From: Streptomyces sp. R44
GTDB taxonomy: Bacteria; Actinomycetota; Actinomycetes; Streptomycetales; Streptomycetaceae
Reading direction: 5' to 3'
Assembly (NCBI RefSeq): GCF_041053105.1
Contig: NZ_CP163444.1
Coordinates: 4,092,001-4,156,000, forward strand
Length of the DNA stretch: 64,000 nt
Shown piece by piece: positions 46,453-54,459 of this stretch. The notes beneath the pieces were generated by a model. It had not been told where the DNA came from, ran no database searches, and worked only from the letters and a program-made list of their open reading frames with translations. The position numbers were made by a program, and so were the translations under genes. Numbering within the stretch: position 1 is the stretch's first letter; the number at the start of each line of letters is the position of its first letter.

Positions 46453-46626
46453 TCAGCGCCGCCCGACCTCCACCGGCACCGCGTGCCGCAACCGCGCACA
46501 CCGCGGACAGCGGATGAGCCGCCCGGGCCCGATGCGCCCGGCACCGAGCTGCTGAAGCGGGAACGAGGCGGTACTGAACACATGCCCTTCGGCACAACGG
46601 ACGACGGTGCGCTCCATCGAAGCCAT
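46453..46626 (-). CDS. Small zinc-ribbon-like protein
   Basis: 57 residues from ATG at 46626, with GGGAAGGGA upstream; an ATG three codons later is an alternative. A Cys-His pair in RCAEGHVF and a second knuckle RCPRCARLRHAV suggest one zinc site formed by Cys, His and two Cys. Similar short proteins are common in Streptomyces chromosomes next to dcd or tRNA genes. Function unknown; nucleic-acid or protein binding is possible. Confidence 0.7.
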   Translation of the reverse strand: MASMERTVVRCAEGHVFSTASFPLQQLGAGRIGPGRLIRCPRCARLRHAVPVEVGRR

Positions 46627-46788
46627 CAAGTCCCTTCCCCTACACATGTGGTGGACGATCAGCCACATTAGGGGATGAAGGGGGCGCCCTCCACGCGGCA
46701 CTCCGCACGGCCGAAGCGGTGAGCTTCGCCTCAAGTGGCGCATGGGGTACAGTGTGCAACGATGCGGCACGGATCATCCGGCCGCTGT

Positions 46789-46862
46789 GCGGATGTAGTT
46801 TAATGGTAGAACATGAGCTTCCCAAGCTTATAGCGCGGGTTCGATTCCCGTCATCCGCTCCA
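46789..46862 (+). tRNA. tRNA-Gly (anticodon CCC), element integration target
   Basis: A complete cloverleaf: acceptor GCGGATG (46789-46795) with CATCCGC (46852-46858), D-arm GTTT/GAAC, anticodon loop TTCCCAA with CCC at 46821-46823, T-loop TTCGATT, discriminator T and encoded CCA (46860-46862). The integrase gene begins to the right in the usual arrangement for a tRNA-targeting element; the gene remains intact. Confidence 0.95.
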
Positions 46863-46867
46863 CAGTA

Positions 46868-46894
46868 AAGCCCCAGGTCAGCGACCTGGGGCTT
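46868..46894 (+). terminator. Terminator after tRNA-Gly
   Basis: AAGCCCCAGGTC, AGC loop, GACCTGGGGCTT, followed by GTTTGTTG. A perfect 12-bp stem directly after the tRNA. Thirteen of its bases (46873-46885) recur at 63041-63053. Confidence 0.88.
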
Positions 46895-46921
46895 GTTTGT
46901 TGTCTAGACCTCTCGGGGCCT

Positions 46922-46950
46922 GCGTGCCATTCGCGTGCCATAAGTGCCGT
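46922..46950. promoter_or_regulatory. Candidate integrase arm-type sites
   Basis: GCGTGCCAT occurs at 46922-46930 and 46933-46941, with the related AGTGCCGT after it, between the tRNA and the integrase stop. Short direct repeats at this place are typical integrase arm sites. The rest of 46863-47098 holds no gene. Confidence 0.4.
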
Positions 46951-47098
46951 AACGGTGCGTCAGATTGGGCCCCGAACCGTCACTCGCGGCCACCGCACGC
47001 CGAGTGGTCTTGAATCCCGAGACGGATTTCGAGTGACCTGCACCACACGCCGCAGGGAGTGCGGCCCGGGTAGGTTCCGGGACCGCACCCCCTGTGCG

Positions 47099-48310
47099 TC
47101 ACCTCCGCCGGGCCACTCCGGCAGGAGCCGCGAGCGGGGGAACGATCCGGTGGACGGTGGCGGTCGCGCTGTTGCCCGACTCGCGGTCCGCCGACGCGAG
47201 CTGGCTCCGGACGGTGGCGTCGATGTCACCGGCGAGCTTGCGCTGGTGCTCCTTGGTGGAGTGCTGGTAGATCAGCTGCGCACGCTCGGACGACTGACCC
47301 GCGCGGACCATCAGGTCCTTGAGCTTGGCGCCGGTGTCGGCGGCGAGGGTGTTTCCGGTGTGCCGGAGGTCGTAGAAGCGGAACTCCTTCGGCATGCCGA
47401 CCGCGTCACGGGCCTTGCGCCACTTCCGACCGAAGGTGGTGCCACGGAGGGCGGCACCCCTCTCCCCTACGAAGACGAGGCCGTCGGGTCCGTCCTGGGC
47501 GAACCACTCCAGGTGCCGGCGGACGTCGAGGAGGATGAAGCCGGGCAGCATGATCTCCCGTTTGCCCGCTCGGGACTTGGGGTCGCCGATGACCCTTCTG
47601 CCGGTGTTGAGTTCCGGAGCGGCTCGCCGCACCCGAACCGAACCGGTGTCGAGGTCGATGTCGCCTCGGCGTAGCTCGGCCAGTTCCTCGGGCCGCATGG
47701 AGGCGAAGGCGCCGAGCAGAACCATCAGCCGCCAGCGGATGCCGATGGCCTCGGCGAGAGCGAAGACCTGCCCGACGGTGGCCACGGGGCGTTCGTCCGC
47801 ATCCTCGCGCCCTGCCCCGCGGATCGAGCAGGGGTTCCGCCGGATCAGGTCGTCCTCGACTGCCGTCTGCATGATGGCCTTCAGCAGCCGGTACGACTTG
47901 GCGGTCGTCGTGGCACCGGTCGCGTTCCGCCGTTCCGCGCGCCAGGTCCTGACCTTGGCGGGGCTGATGGCGTTGACGTACTGGCTGCCAAACGTCGGCT
48001 CCAGGTGGAGGCGGAGCAGCCGCCGGTACAGCTCGTCGGTCGTGGCCGCGACGCCGCGCTCGTCGATCCAGCGCGTGGCGTACTCGGCGAACAGGACCTC
48101 GCCAGCGGCCGGGTCGATCCAGTCGCCCCGGGCCTGTTCGGCCTGGATCTGAGCGAGGAACAGCTCGGCTTCGCGCTTGGTCTCGTAGGTCTGCGGCGCC
48201 GCGCGCAGTACGCCGCCCGCTCCGGGATAGCGGGCCTGGTAGCGGCCCGAGGGCAGCTTGCGGATCGCGCCGAAGCTGCGGCGCGGGGCCTTCCTGCGAG
48301 ATCGCGTCAT
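47099..48310 (-). CDS. int: Tyrosine recombinase (integrase)
   Basis: 403 residues. An AP2-like N-terminal DNA-binding part (IRKLPSGRYQARYPGAGG) and a SAM-like core-binding domain (about 75-170) precede the catalytic domain with Arg in ASMRPEELAEL, the HxxR-type YDLRHTGNTLAA, and the nucleophile Tyr in ERAQLIYQHST near residue 355. It should integrate and excise the element at the tRNA-Gly 3' end. The excisionase gene ends one base before it on the same strand. Confidence 0.96.
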   Translation of the reverse strand: MTRSRRKAPRRSFGAIRKLPSGRYQARYPGAGGVLRAAPQTYETKREAELFLAQIQAEQARGDWIDPAAGEVLFAEYATRWIDERGVAATTDELYRRLLRLHLEPTFGSQYVNAISPAKVRTWRAERRNATGATTTAKSYRLLKAIMQTAVEDDLIRRNPCSIRGAGREDADERPVATVGQVFALAEAIGIRWRLMVLLGAFASMRPEELAELRRGDIDLDTGSVRVRRAAPELNTGRRVIGDPKSRAGKREIMLPGFILLDVRRHLEWFAQDGPDGLVFVGERGAALRGTTFGRKWRKARDAVGMPKEFRFYDLRHTGNTLAADTGAKLKDLMVRAGQSSERAQLIYQHSTKEHQRKLAGDIDATVRSQLASADRESGNSATATVHRIVPPLAAPAGVARRR

Positions 48311-48311
48311 G

Positions 48312-48584
48312 TCAGGCCACCAGCCCGAAGCCCGTGCGGCGGGCGCGGACGGGTTCGACCGTGCGCTCCTCTACATACGCGGTCAGGACGCTGTCGGCGA
48401 TGCGGACGTGCTTGCCGAGCTTGACGTAGCGGATGCGGCGCTCGGAGATGAGGCGTCGGATGAAGCGGACGCCGGTGCCGAGGCGTTCGGCGGCCTCGTC
48501 GACCGTGAGCAGGCGGTCGTTGTTGTTCACCTCCTTCGCCGTGCGGGGCCGGGTGGAGGCGTGGGGTATCGCCGTGTGGCGCAA
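48312..48584 (-). CDS. xis: Excisionase (MerR/HTH_17-type), TTG start
   Basis: 90 residues. TTG at 48584 is chosen because AGGAGAGG lies seven bases upstream; the only other candidate, GTG at codon 20, has its ribosome binding site overlapping. The helix-turn-helix (LLTVDEAAERLGTGVRFIRR, then LISERRIRYVKLGKHVRI) is of the Xis/HTH_17 class that directs the integrase toward excision. It is one base from int, so they are co-expressed. Confidence 0.88.
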   Translation of the reverse strand: MRHTAIPHASTRPRTAKEVNNNDRLLTVDEAAERLGTGVRFIRRLISERRIRYVKLGKHVRIADSVLTAYVEERTVEPVRARRTGFGLVA

Positions 48585-48639
48585 GCGGGGTCCTCTCCTG
48601 GCCTCGGCTGGTGGGGCGGCAACCCCCGGCCGGGCCGGT

Positions 48640-48654
48640 GTCGTTCAGGGATGG
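48640..48654. repeat. Left arm of a 15-bp inverted repeat flanking the XRE gene
   Basis: TCGTTCAGGGATGGG here is the exact reverse complement of 49423-49437. The pair brackets the XRE regulator and its upstream region. Confidence 0.8.
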
Positions 48655-48715
48655 GATGGGCGTGTGACTGGCCGGGTCCTGGGGTTTGCGGTCCAGGGGC
48701 GGCCGGAGGAGCCGG

Positions 48716-49210
48716 CTACGGCTCGGGCGGCAGGCCGAACTCCTCCTGGTTGATCTTCATGGTGCTCTCGGCGATGGCGTTGCTGACCACCGCGTTGGCC
48801 TCCTCGCGGATGTCCGGGTGCTCGTCGAGGTAGGCGATGAGTTCGGCGTTGACCCGGCGGTACGTGTGCTGAGCGCGCTGGGCGGCCGCGCTGGCGGCCA
48901 CCACGGTGTCGATCAGCTCCATGGCGCGGCCGGCGGCGGCCAGGGCGGGCGGGCCGACGAGGTTGGACAGGGAGACCCCGAAGACCTCGGCGAAGCCGAT
49001 GGCCTCGTCGAGGTTGATGCGGCGCTTGCCGTTCTCGATCCGCCACACCCCTGACGGGTTCATCTCGTAGCCGGCCTCGTTGAGGCGGTCGGAGAGCGTG
49101 GTGGTGCTCCAGCCGCGCTGCTCGCGCTCGGCCTTGATCCGCTTGGCGGCGTTGTCCTCGCCCTTGAGCAGGACGCCCTCGGACGCGTTCTCGTGGTCGT
49201 CGTCGGACAT
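48716..49210 (-). CDS. XRE-family regulator of the element
   Basis: 164 residues from ATG at 49210, with a strong AAGGAGGGGG site. The Cro/CI helix-turn-helix is at about 25-85 (IKAEREQRGWSTTTLSDRLN, then GVWRIENGKRRINLDEAIGF). The C-terminal part is helical. It probably represses element functions such as the divergent operon beginning with the DUF3631 ATPase, or int/xis downstream. It is bracketed by a 15-bp inverted repeat. Confidence 0.85.
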   Translation of the reverse strand: MSDDDHENASEGVLLKGEDNAAKRIKAEREQRGWSTTTLSDRLNEAGYEMNPSGVWRIENGKRRINLDEAIGFAEVFGVSLSNLVGPPALAAAGRAMELIDTVVAASAAAQRAQHTYRRVNAELIAYLDEHPDIREEANAVVSNAIAESTMKINQEEFGLPPEP

Positions 49211-49370
49211 TCCCCCTCCTTCCTGTCGCAGCACGTTCCTGCAATTCGCAGCAGCCTAAACAGTACACCATGCTCTGCCGCTTGCATAGTCGCTCTGCGT
49301 GTGGCATGGTTGTTGTGCTGGACCGCTGCTGTCCGCAGGAGACCGCCAGCACCTAGCCAGACATGCAAAA

Positions 49371-49401
49371 AGCCCCCCAGTGCTTGCGACACCGAGGGGC
49401 T
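49371..49401 (-). terminator. Hairpin with T-run facing the XRE promoter
   Basis: AGCCCC (49371-49376) pairs with GGGGCT (49396-49401). Read on the minus strand it is followed by a run of T, so it would stop leftward transcription before the XRE gene. The surrounding 49211-49491 region holds no gene; CGCAGCA is repeated 20 bp apart at 49227 and 49247. Confidence 0.55.
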
Positions 49402-49422
49402 CAAAGCGCAAACCTCACGCCG

Positions 49423-49437
49423 CCCATCCCTGAACGA
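49423..49437. repeat. Right arm of the 15-bp inverted repeat flanking the XRE gene
   Basis: This is the exact reverse complement of 48640-48654. It lies about 55 bp upstream of the DUF3631 gene, so it could also be an operator for that operon. Confidence 0.8.
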
Positions 49438-49491
49438 CTAGCTGCAAGGCCGGGATTGCCGTCCCGTATGGCCCGCAGATTGAGGAGCTCG

Positions 49492-50703
49492 ATGTCCAGT
49501 ATGGACGAAGCCACCCCGAACACGCCATCGCTTCCCGTCGAGTGGCCGCCGACAGCGATCCCCGGCCAGCCGACCGCCCCGCCGCCCGCCGCAGACCCCG
49601 AGGGCGTAGAGGTCCTGGACCTGCTCCGGGACGCGATCCGGCGCTACGTCGTGATGCCGAGCGACGAAGCCCTGACCGCGACCACGCTCTGGGCCGCGGC
49701 GACCCACCTGCAGACGGTGTGGCAGCACGCACCGCGCCTGGCGGTGGTCGGGCCCGCCAAGCGCTGCGGGAAATCGCGGCTGCTCGAAGTCCTGATCGAG
49801 GCGGTCCACGAGCCGCTGATCACGGTCAACGCCTCCGCCGCGGCGATCTTCCGGTCGATCGGCGAGGGCAACCCGCCCACGCTCCTGGTCGACGAAGTCG
49901 ACACGATCTTCGGCAGCGCGAAGGTCGCGGAGAAGAACGAGGAGATGCGCGGCCTGCTCAACGCCGGCCACCAGCGCAACCGGCCCACCCTGCGCGTCAC
50001 CGGCCCCAACCACGAGGTGGTCAAGTTCGACACCTTCGCCATGGCCGCCCTCGCCGGAATCGGCGACCTCCCCGACACGATCATGGACCGGTCGGTCGTC
50101 ATCCGCATGCGCCGCCGAGCCGAGACCGAGAAGGTCAGCGCCTGGCGCTACGGCCGCGACGACCTGACCGTACGCGAGCTCCGGACCCGGCTGGCGGCCT
50201 GGCTCGCCTCCGTACGCGAGAAGGCACTCGCCCTGGAACCGAAGATGCCGGTCGAGGACCGCGCCGCCGACACCTGGGCGCCGCTGATCAGCGTCGCCGA
50301 CCTCGCGGGCGGACACTGGCCCGTCCTCGCCCGCACCGCGTGCACGGCCATGACCGACTACGAGGCCGGGCGCGACGAGGACGGCGGACTGAAGATCCGC
50401 ATCCTCGCCGACATCCGCCGCGCCTTCGCCTCCGAAGGAGACCAGCCGGCGATCCGCACCGGCCGCCTCCTGGAGATCCTCAACGCCGACCCAGAGGCGC
50501 CCTGGGCCGAGCACAGCCCCAACGGGCTCACGCCGCGCGGCCTGCAGATCCTGCTCCAGGACTACGGCATCAAGTCGGCCAACCGCCGCTTCCCCGGCGG
50601 CCACCAGGCCAAGGGCTTCACCCGCGCCCAGTTCACCGACGCCTGGACCCGCTACTGCCCGCCCGAGGCAACCGCGACCCTCCCGGTCGAGCCCGGCGCC
50701 TGA
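49492..50703 (+). CDS. DUF3631 P-loop ATPase of the mobile element
   Basis: 403 residues from ATG at 49492 (GAGGAG four bases upstream); ATG at 49468 and 49501 are alternatives. Walker A GPAKRCGKS is at 87-95 and Walker B PTLLVDEVDT about 45 residues later. The C-terminal part matches DUF3631, a domain found on actinobacterial mobile elements and prophages and linked to primase/helicase-like proteins. It likely acts in element replication or maintenance. It is the first gene of the plus-strand mobilisation block. Confidence 0.82.
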   Translation: MSSMDEATPNTPSLPVEWPPTAIPGQPTAPPPAADPEGVEVLDLLRDAIRRYVVMPSDEALTATTLWAAATHLQTVWQHAPRLAVVGPAKRCGKSRLLEVLIEAVHEPLITVNASAAAIFRSIGEGNPPTLLVDEVDTIFGSAKVAEKNEEMRGLLNAGHQRNRPTLRVTGPNHEVVKFDTFAMAALAGIGDLPDTIMDRSVVIRMRRRAETEKVSAWRYGRDDLTVRELRTRLAAWLASVREKALALEPKMPVEDRAADTWAPLISVADLAGGHWPVLARTACTAMTDYEAGRDEDGGLKIRILADIRRAFASEGDQPAIRTGRLLEILNADPEAPWAEHSPNGLTPRGLQILLQDYGIKSANRRFPGGHQAKGFTRAQFTDAWTRYCPPEATATLPVEPGA

Positions 50704-51047
50704 CCCTCCCCGACTCGTCCCACTCGTCCCCGCGCAGGTCAGCGCGGGGACGAGTCAGCGACCCGCAACGAGTCGACTCGACATCACCGCCCCACCCGTA
50801 CCAGCCCTGACCAGCAGCGGGACGGGTGGGACGAGTCCCCACCGCTCACGGCCGCCCACGCCGGCGGCCACACCCAGCCCTGGAGCCCTCCACCTTGCAC
50901 CTCCCTGCTCCAAGCGCCCCGGCAGCCATGCGCAGCATCCGCGCCGGTATCGCGCGGTTCGCCTCCGGCGCCAAGAACGACGACCTCAAGCGGCGTGCCG
51001 ACCCTGGCAACACTCGCCGAGCACCCACACCCGCTGGGAGTCGGCGC
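50704..51047. other. Repeat-rich noncoding region with ACTCGT/ACGAGT boxes
   Basis: ACTCGT or its complement ACGAGT occurs at 50713, 50722, 50750, 50768 and 50831, and CGAGTCGACTCG (50769-50780) is a perfect palindrome. A perfect 14-bp stem hairpin (50722-50735 with 50742-50755) follows the ATPase stop and can terminate its transcript. CCCACCCGT (50791) pairs with ACGGGTGGG (50822). The density of repeats suggests an origin or control region. If the next gene starts at 50928, part of this is coding. Confidence 0.6.
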
Positions 51048-51983
51048 GTGAACCGCACGGGACGCATCGCCCTCGTCATCGGCCTGGTGGCCGTCGTCCT
51101 CATGGCCTTCCGAGTCTCGTGGAACGCGCTGTCCGACGTGGCCCGCGCCATCGGCGCCGACTCCACCGCCGCCCTGCTCTACCCGATCGTGGTCGACGGG
51201 CTCATGGCCCTCGCGCTGATCGCCACGCTCGTGCTGACCGGGGCCGACCGGAAGTTCGCGCTACGGGTCCTGGCGACCTACACGATCGCCAGCCTCCTAC
51301 TGAACTACGTGCACGGCCTCGTACCGGCCCTGCACACCGACTCGATCCAGTGGGGCCGACTGACCGACTTGGACTACGCGAACTGGGCCCTCGTCCTGCT
51401 GGCGACCTCACTGCCGGTCGGGTCGATCTACTTCGGGTCGGACCTCGTGGCCAAGGTGCTGCACCACAACCCCGAGTCGGCCGACTCCTCCGAACTGGCC
51501 TCTGGCCAGTCGGCTGGCGAGCAGGCCCCGCAGTCGACGCCTGACCGGGCCGAATCGGTCCCCCAGCAGTTGCCCGAGTCGACCCGCATGGAGGTCACCG
51601 AAGCGCCCGTGACGGGGCCGGCCGAGGGAGCCGAATCGTCCCCCGCCACCCGGCCGCCCCGATCGGCCGCAGTGGCGGAGTCGACCGGAGCCTCCCCACG
51701 TCGGGCGACCGGTCAGGTCCCCGCTCCCGCCAAGTCGACCACCGACCAGACCGGCATCTCGCCCGAACTCCTCGATCGGGCCCGACTCCTGACCGCCGAC
51801 TGGACCGACGAACAGCTCACCGCCGTGCGGCTGCGTACCGAACTACGGATCGGCCAGAAACCCTCCCGACTCCTGCGCGACCAACTGCAGGCCGACCGCA
51901 CCGGTCAGGTCCAACCCGTCACGTACAACGCCTTCGAGGCCGGGTCGCTCGACGAAGGCGCCTCCCCCGCGCGCACCGTCTGA
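51048..51983 (+). CDS. DUF2637 membrane protein
   Basis: 311 residues from GTG at 51048 (CTGGGAG seven bases upstream); ATG at 50928 would add 40 residues but lacks a ribosome binding site. About four membrane segments lie at 5-135 (RIALVIGLVAVVLMAFRVSW, then LYPIVVDGLMALALIATLVL). A long Pro/Ser/Glu-rich cytoplasmic tail ends in a small helical domain (LLDRARLLTADWTDEQLTAV). DUF2637 proteins are typical of Streptomyces plasmids and integrative elements, probably in transfer or spreading. Followed by mobC and the relaxase. Confidence 0.75.
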   Translation: MNRTGRIALVIGLVAVVLMAFRVSWNALSDVARAIGADSTAALLYPIVVDGLMALALIATLVLTGADRKFALRVLATYTIASLLLNYVHGLVPALHTDSIQWGRLTDLDYANWALVLLATSLPVGSIYFGSDLVAKVLHHNPESADSSELASGQSAGEQAPQSTPDRAESVPQQLPESTRMEVTEAPVTGPAEGAESSPATRPPRSAAVAESTGASPRRATGQVPAPAKSTTDQTGISPELLDRARLLTADWTDEQLTAVRLRTELRIGQKPSRLLRDQLQADRTGQVQPVTYNAFEAGSLDEGASPARTV

Positions 51984-52087
51984 TCCTGCCCTTCGGCGCA
52001 TCCCGTGTCCCCGTGCAGCCGAGCACGGGGACACGGGGCCTCGCACAGCCAAGCCCCAGGCACTATCACCCCACGGAGAACCGACCC

Positions 52088-52669
52088 ATGCACGACCCGC
52101 ACCACGAACTCCCCACCACCCAGCAGGAGACGATCACCGGCCTCAACAGCGCAGCAAGTTGTCGGGTAAGGAGTCCTTACCCGGCCTCCGCCCCAGGGGA
52201 GGCGGAGGCGTCCGGCGCTGAGGGGACGCCGCTGTCGGCCGGCCCGGGGGAGCCGACTCAGGGAGAAGCCACACAGCCGTCCGCGCCGCGCCGCCGTCTT
52301 CGCGAACCCACGCTGCGCGAGAAGCGCGTCCACCCCCGTTACAGCCACGATGAGTTCGCCCTCCTCGCAACCGCCGCTCACCTCAGCCGCATGCAGATCG
52401 GCGGCTACGTCGCCGAGACCTCGCTCGCCGCCGCCCGCTCCGACGACCCCACCGCCGCGGTCGCCGACTACCGCGCCATGGTCAAGGCGCTGATGGCCGC
52501 CAATCGCCAGCTCGCACTGATCGGCAACAACCTCAACCAGCTCGCCTGCCACCTCAACAAGGACGGCGCCTGGCCCGCGCCGGACATCGTGGCGAGGCTG
52601 CTGGACCGGGTCGAGACATCGGTCGACGATGTGGACCTGGCCGTCGCCCAGGTGATCTCGGGGCGGTGA
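52088..52669 (+). CDS. mobC: MobC-like relaxosome accessory protein
   Basis: 193 residues from ATG at 52088. Residues 1-75 are low-complexity; the conserved part begins RRLREPTLREKRVHPRYSHD, a ribbon-helix-helix-like DNA-binding start, and continues to the MobC signature ANRQLALIGNNLNQLACHLN. MobC loads the relaxase at oriT. The N-terminal coding region holds perfect inverted repeats (52163-52183 and 52185-52210), so either oriT overlaps the gene or translation starts later. Four bases upstream of the relaxase. Confidence 0.85.
   Translation: MHDPHHELPTTQQETITGLNSAASCRVRSPYPASAPGEAEASGAEGTPLSAGPGEPTQGEATQPSAPRRRLREPTLREKRVHPRYSHDEFALLATAAHLSRMQIGGYVAETSLAAARSDDPTAAVADYRAMVKALMAANRQLALIGNNLNQLACHLNKDGAWPAPDIVARLLDRVETSVDDVDLAVAQVISGR
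52163..52210. other. Candidate oriT: two adjacent inverted repeats
   Basis: CGGGTAAGGA and TCCTTACCCG (52163-52172, 52174-52183) form a perfect repeat around one base. GCCTCCGCC (from 52185) pairs with GGCGGAGGC just after. A hairpin beside the mobC-relaxase genes is the usual place for the nick site. Confidence 0.5.
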
Positions 52670-52673
52670 CCGC

Positions 52674-54380
52674 GTGATACCGAAGATCATCCTTGGCAAG
52701 GGTGCGCGTGCCACCCGCCGCCTGATCGGCTACCTCTACGGCCCGGGCTCCGCCAACGAGCACACCGACCCGCACCTGGTGGCGTCCTGGAACGGCTTCG
52801 CCCCCGACCCCGGCCGCAGCCCCCGCCGCAATCCCAGGGACGTCGAGGACCAGCTCGCCGCGCAGCTCGACCAGCCCGTGAAGATGCTCGGCGACAAGGC
52901 CCCGACGACCACGGTGTGGCACTGCCCCATGCGTGCCGCGCCCGAGGACCCGATCCTGACCGACGCCCAGTGGGCGGACATCGCCCGCCGGATCGTGGCC
53001 GTCGCCGGCATCGCCCCCGAAGGCGACGAGGAAGCCTGCCGCTGGGTCGCGGTCCGCCACGCCGACGACCACATCCACATCGCCGCCACCCTCGTACGCC
53101 AGGACGGACGCCGCCCCCGCCGCGACCACGACATCCGCGCCGTCCAGCGCGAAGCCCGCCAGATCGAAGCCGACCTCGGCCTGCGCCGCCTCAACCCCGG
53201 CGACGGCACCGCCGCCAAACGCCCCACCAGCAAGGAGCACTTCAAGGCCAAGCGCCAGGGCCAGGACACCACCACCCGCGAGATCCTGCGCATGCGCGTC
53301 CGCCGCGCCGTGGCAGCCGCCTCCAGCGAGACCGAGTTCTTCGCCCTGCTGGAGGCGACCGGCGTAGACGTCCGGCCCAAGGTCGGACCGTCCGGCGACA
53401 TCCTCGGCTACAGCGTCGCCCTGGCCGGCGACCTCAACAAACACGGGGAACCGGTGTGGTTCTCCGGCTCCACCCTTGCCGGCGACCTCTCCCTGCCCAA
53501 GATCCGCCACCGCCTCACCGACACCACACCCGAACCGGTCACCGCCCGGCCGGCCGACCCCTGGCACCAGGCCACCGCCGCCACCGAACGCATCCCCCAC
53601 CGCCTCACGCACAGCAGCGACCACATCGCCCAAGGCCAGCTCGTCGCCCTCGGTGGAGCCCTCGACCTGCTGCCACTCACCGCACCAGCCGCGGCGAGGA
53701 CCGAACTCGAACGGGCCGCCGCCCTCTTCGAGCGCGCCACCCGCTCCCGCCTCACCGCCGACCTCGACAGCGCCCGCGTCCTGCGCCGCAGCGTCCAGGC
53801 GATCCTGCGCACCCCCGCCGCGACGCGCGACGGGGCCGGGCTGGCGATGTTGCTGGACGCCGCCCTCATCGCCGTGGCCTTCGCGAAGCATTGGCACCGC
53901 ACCCACCAGCACGCCCAGCAGGAGGCGGCAGCCCAGCAGGCCCTCGTCCACCTCCAGACCGCCTATGCCCAGGTCGCCGTCCCGGTCCTGGACGGCCTCG
54001 CCCGCCGCACCCCCGGCATCCAGACCAAACAGCGCTACGCCCGTCACCTCCAGCAGGCCGCCCCCGAGCACGCCGACCGCATCCTGAAGGACCCCGCCTG
54101 GGACGCCCTCGCCACCGTCCTCGCCGACGCGGAAACGGCGGGCCACAACCCGACCACTCTCCTCGACCAGGCCCTCGGCCAACGCACCCTCGACGACGCC
54201 CGCAACCCCGCCCGCGCCCTGACCTGGCGCATCCACCGCCTCGGCCAACGCCACGCACCCGGCCCTCTCGCCCAGGCAGCCATGTCCCGCAGCACCACAC
54301 GCCGTCCCAGCGCCCAGATCCACCCGCCGACGGCCACACCAGCCGCTGCACCGCAGCAGCCACACGTGCGGCGACGTTGA
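52674..54380 (+). CDS. HUH relaxase / mobilization nuclease
   Basis: 568 residues from GTG at 52674. The N-terminal relaxase domain has the metal-binding HADDHIH motif with His129, His133 and His135, and early Tyr residues in LIGYLYGPG as nucleophile candidates. The C-terminal 300 residues are helical and Ala/Arg-rich. It nicks oriT and pilots the strand in conjugation. With MobC but no TraB or type IV genes visible, the element looks mobilizable rather than self-transmissible. Confidence 0.92.
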   Translation: MIPKIILGKGARATRRLIGYLYGPGSANEHTDPHLVASWNGFAPDPGRSPRRNPRDVEDQLAAQLDQPVKMLGDKAPTTTVWHCPMRAAPEDPILTDAQWADIARRIVAVAGIAPEGDEEACRWVAVRHADDHIHIAATLVRQDGRRPRRDHDIRAVQREARQIEADLGLRRLNPGDGTAAKRPTSKEHFKAKRQGQDTTTREILRMRVRRAVAAASSETEFFALLEATGVDVRPKVGPSGDILGYSVALAGDLNKHGEPVWFSGSTLAGDLSLPKIRHRLTDTTPEPVTARPADPWHQATAATERIPHRLTHSSDHIAQGQLVALGGALDLLPLTAPAAARTELERAAALFERATRSRLTADLDSARVLRRSVQAILRTPAATRDGAGLAMLLDAALIAVAFAKHWHRTHQHAQQEAAAQQALVHLQTAYAQVAVPVLDGLARRTPGIQTKQRYARHLQQAAPEHADRILKDPAWDALATVLADAETAGHNPTTLLDQALGQRTLDDARNPARALTWRIHRLGQRHAPGPLAQAAMSRSTTRRPSAQIHPPTATPAAAPQQPHVRRR

Positions 54381-54390
54381 CCGGCCGATG

Positions 54391-54455
54391 TGTTCCCCGA
54401 AGGAACATCGAATGCGTTCCCTTGGGGAACAGCCGTCGCGTTCCCCAAGGGAACG
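54391..54455. repeat. Three GTTCC-N5-GGAAC palindromes on a 24-bp pitch (left array)
   Basis: GTTCC begins at 54392, 54416 and 54440 and GGAAC at 54402, 54426 and 54450, so each unit is a 15-bp palindrome and the spacing is exactly 24 bp. Inner arm bases vary in compensating pairs. It lies between the convergent relaxase and flavoprotein genes. A matching array is at 62816-62951. Confidence 0.88.
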
Positions 54456-54459
54456 GCGA

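Noticed and set aside
46789..54380. A self-transmissible AICE of the pSAM2 type
   Set aside because: No FtsK-like TraB, RepSA-type initiator or spd/kil-kor set is visible; only MobC, relaxase, DUF2637 and an ATPase are present, so mobilizable is the safer description.
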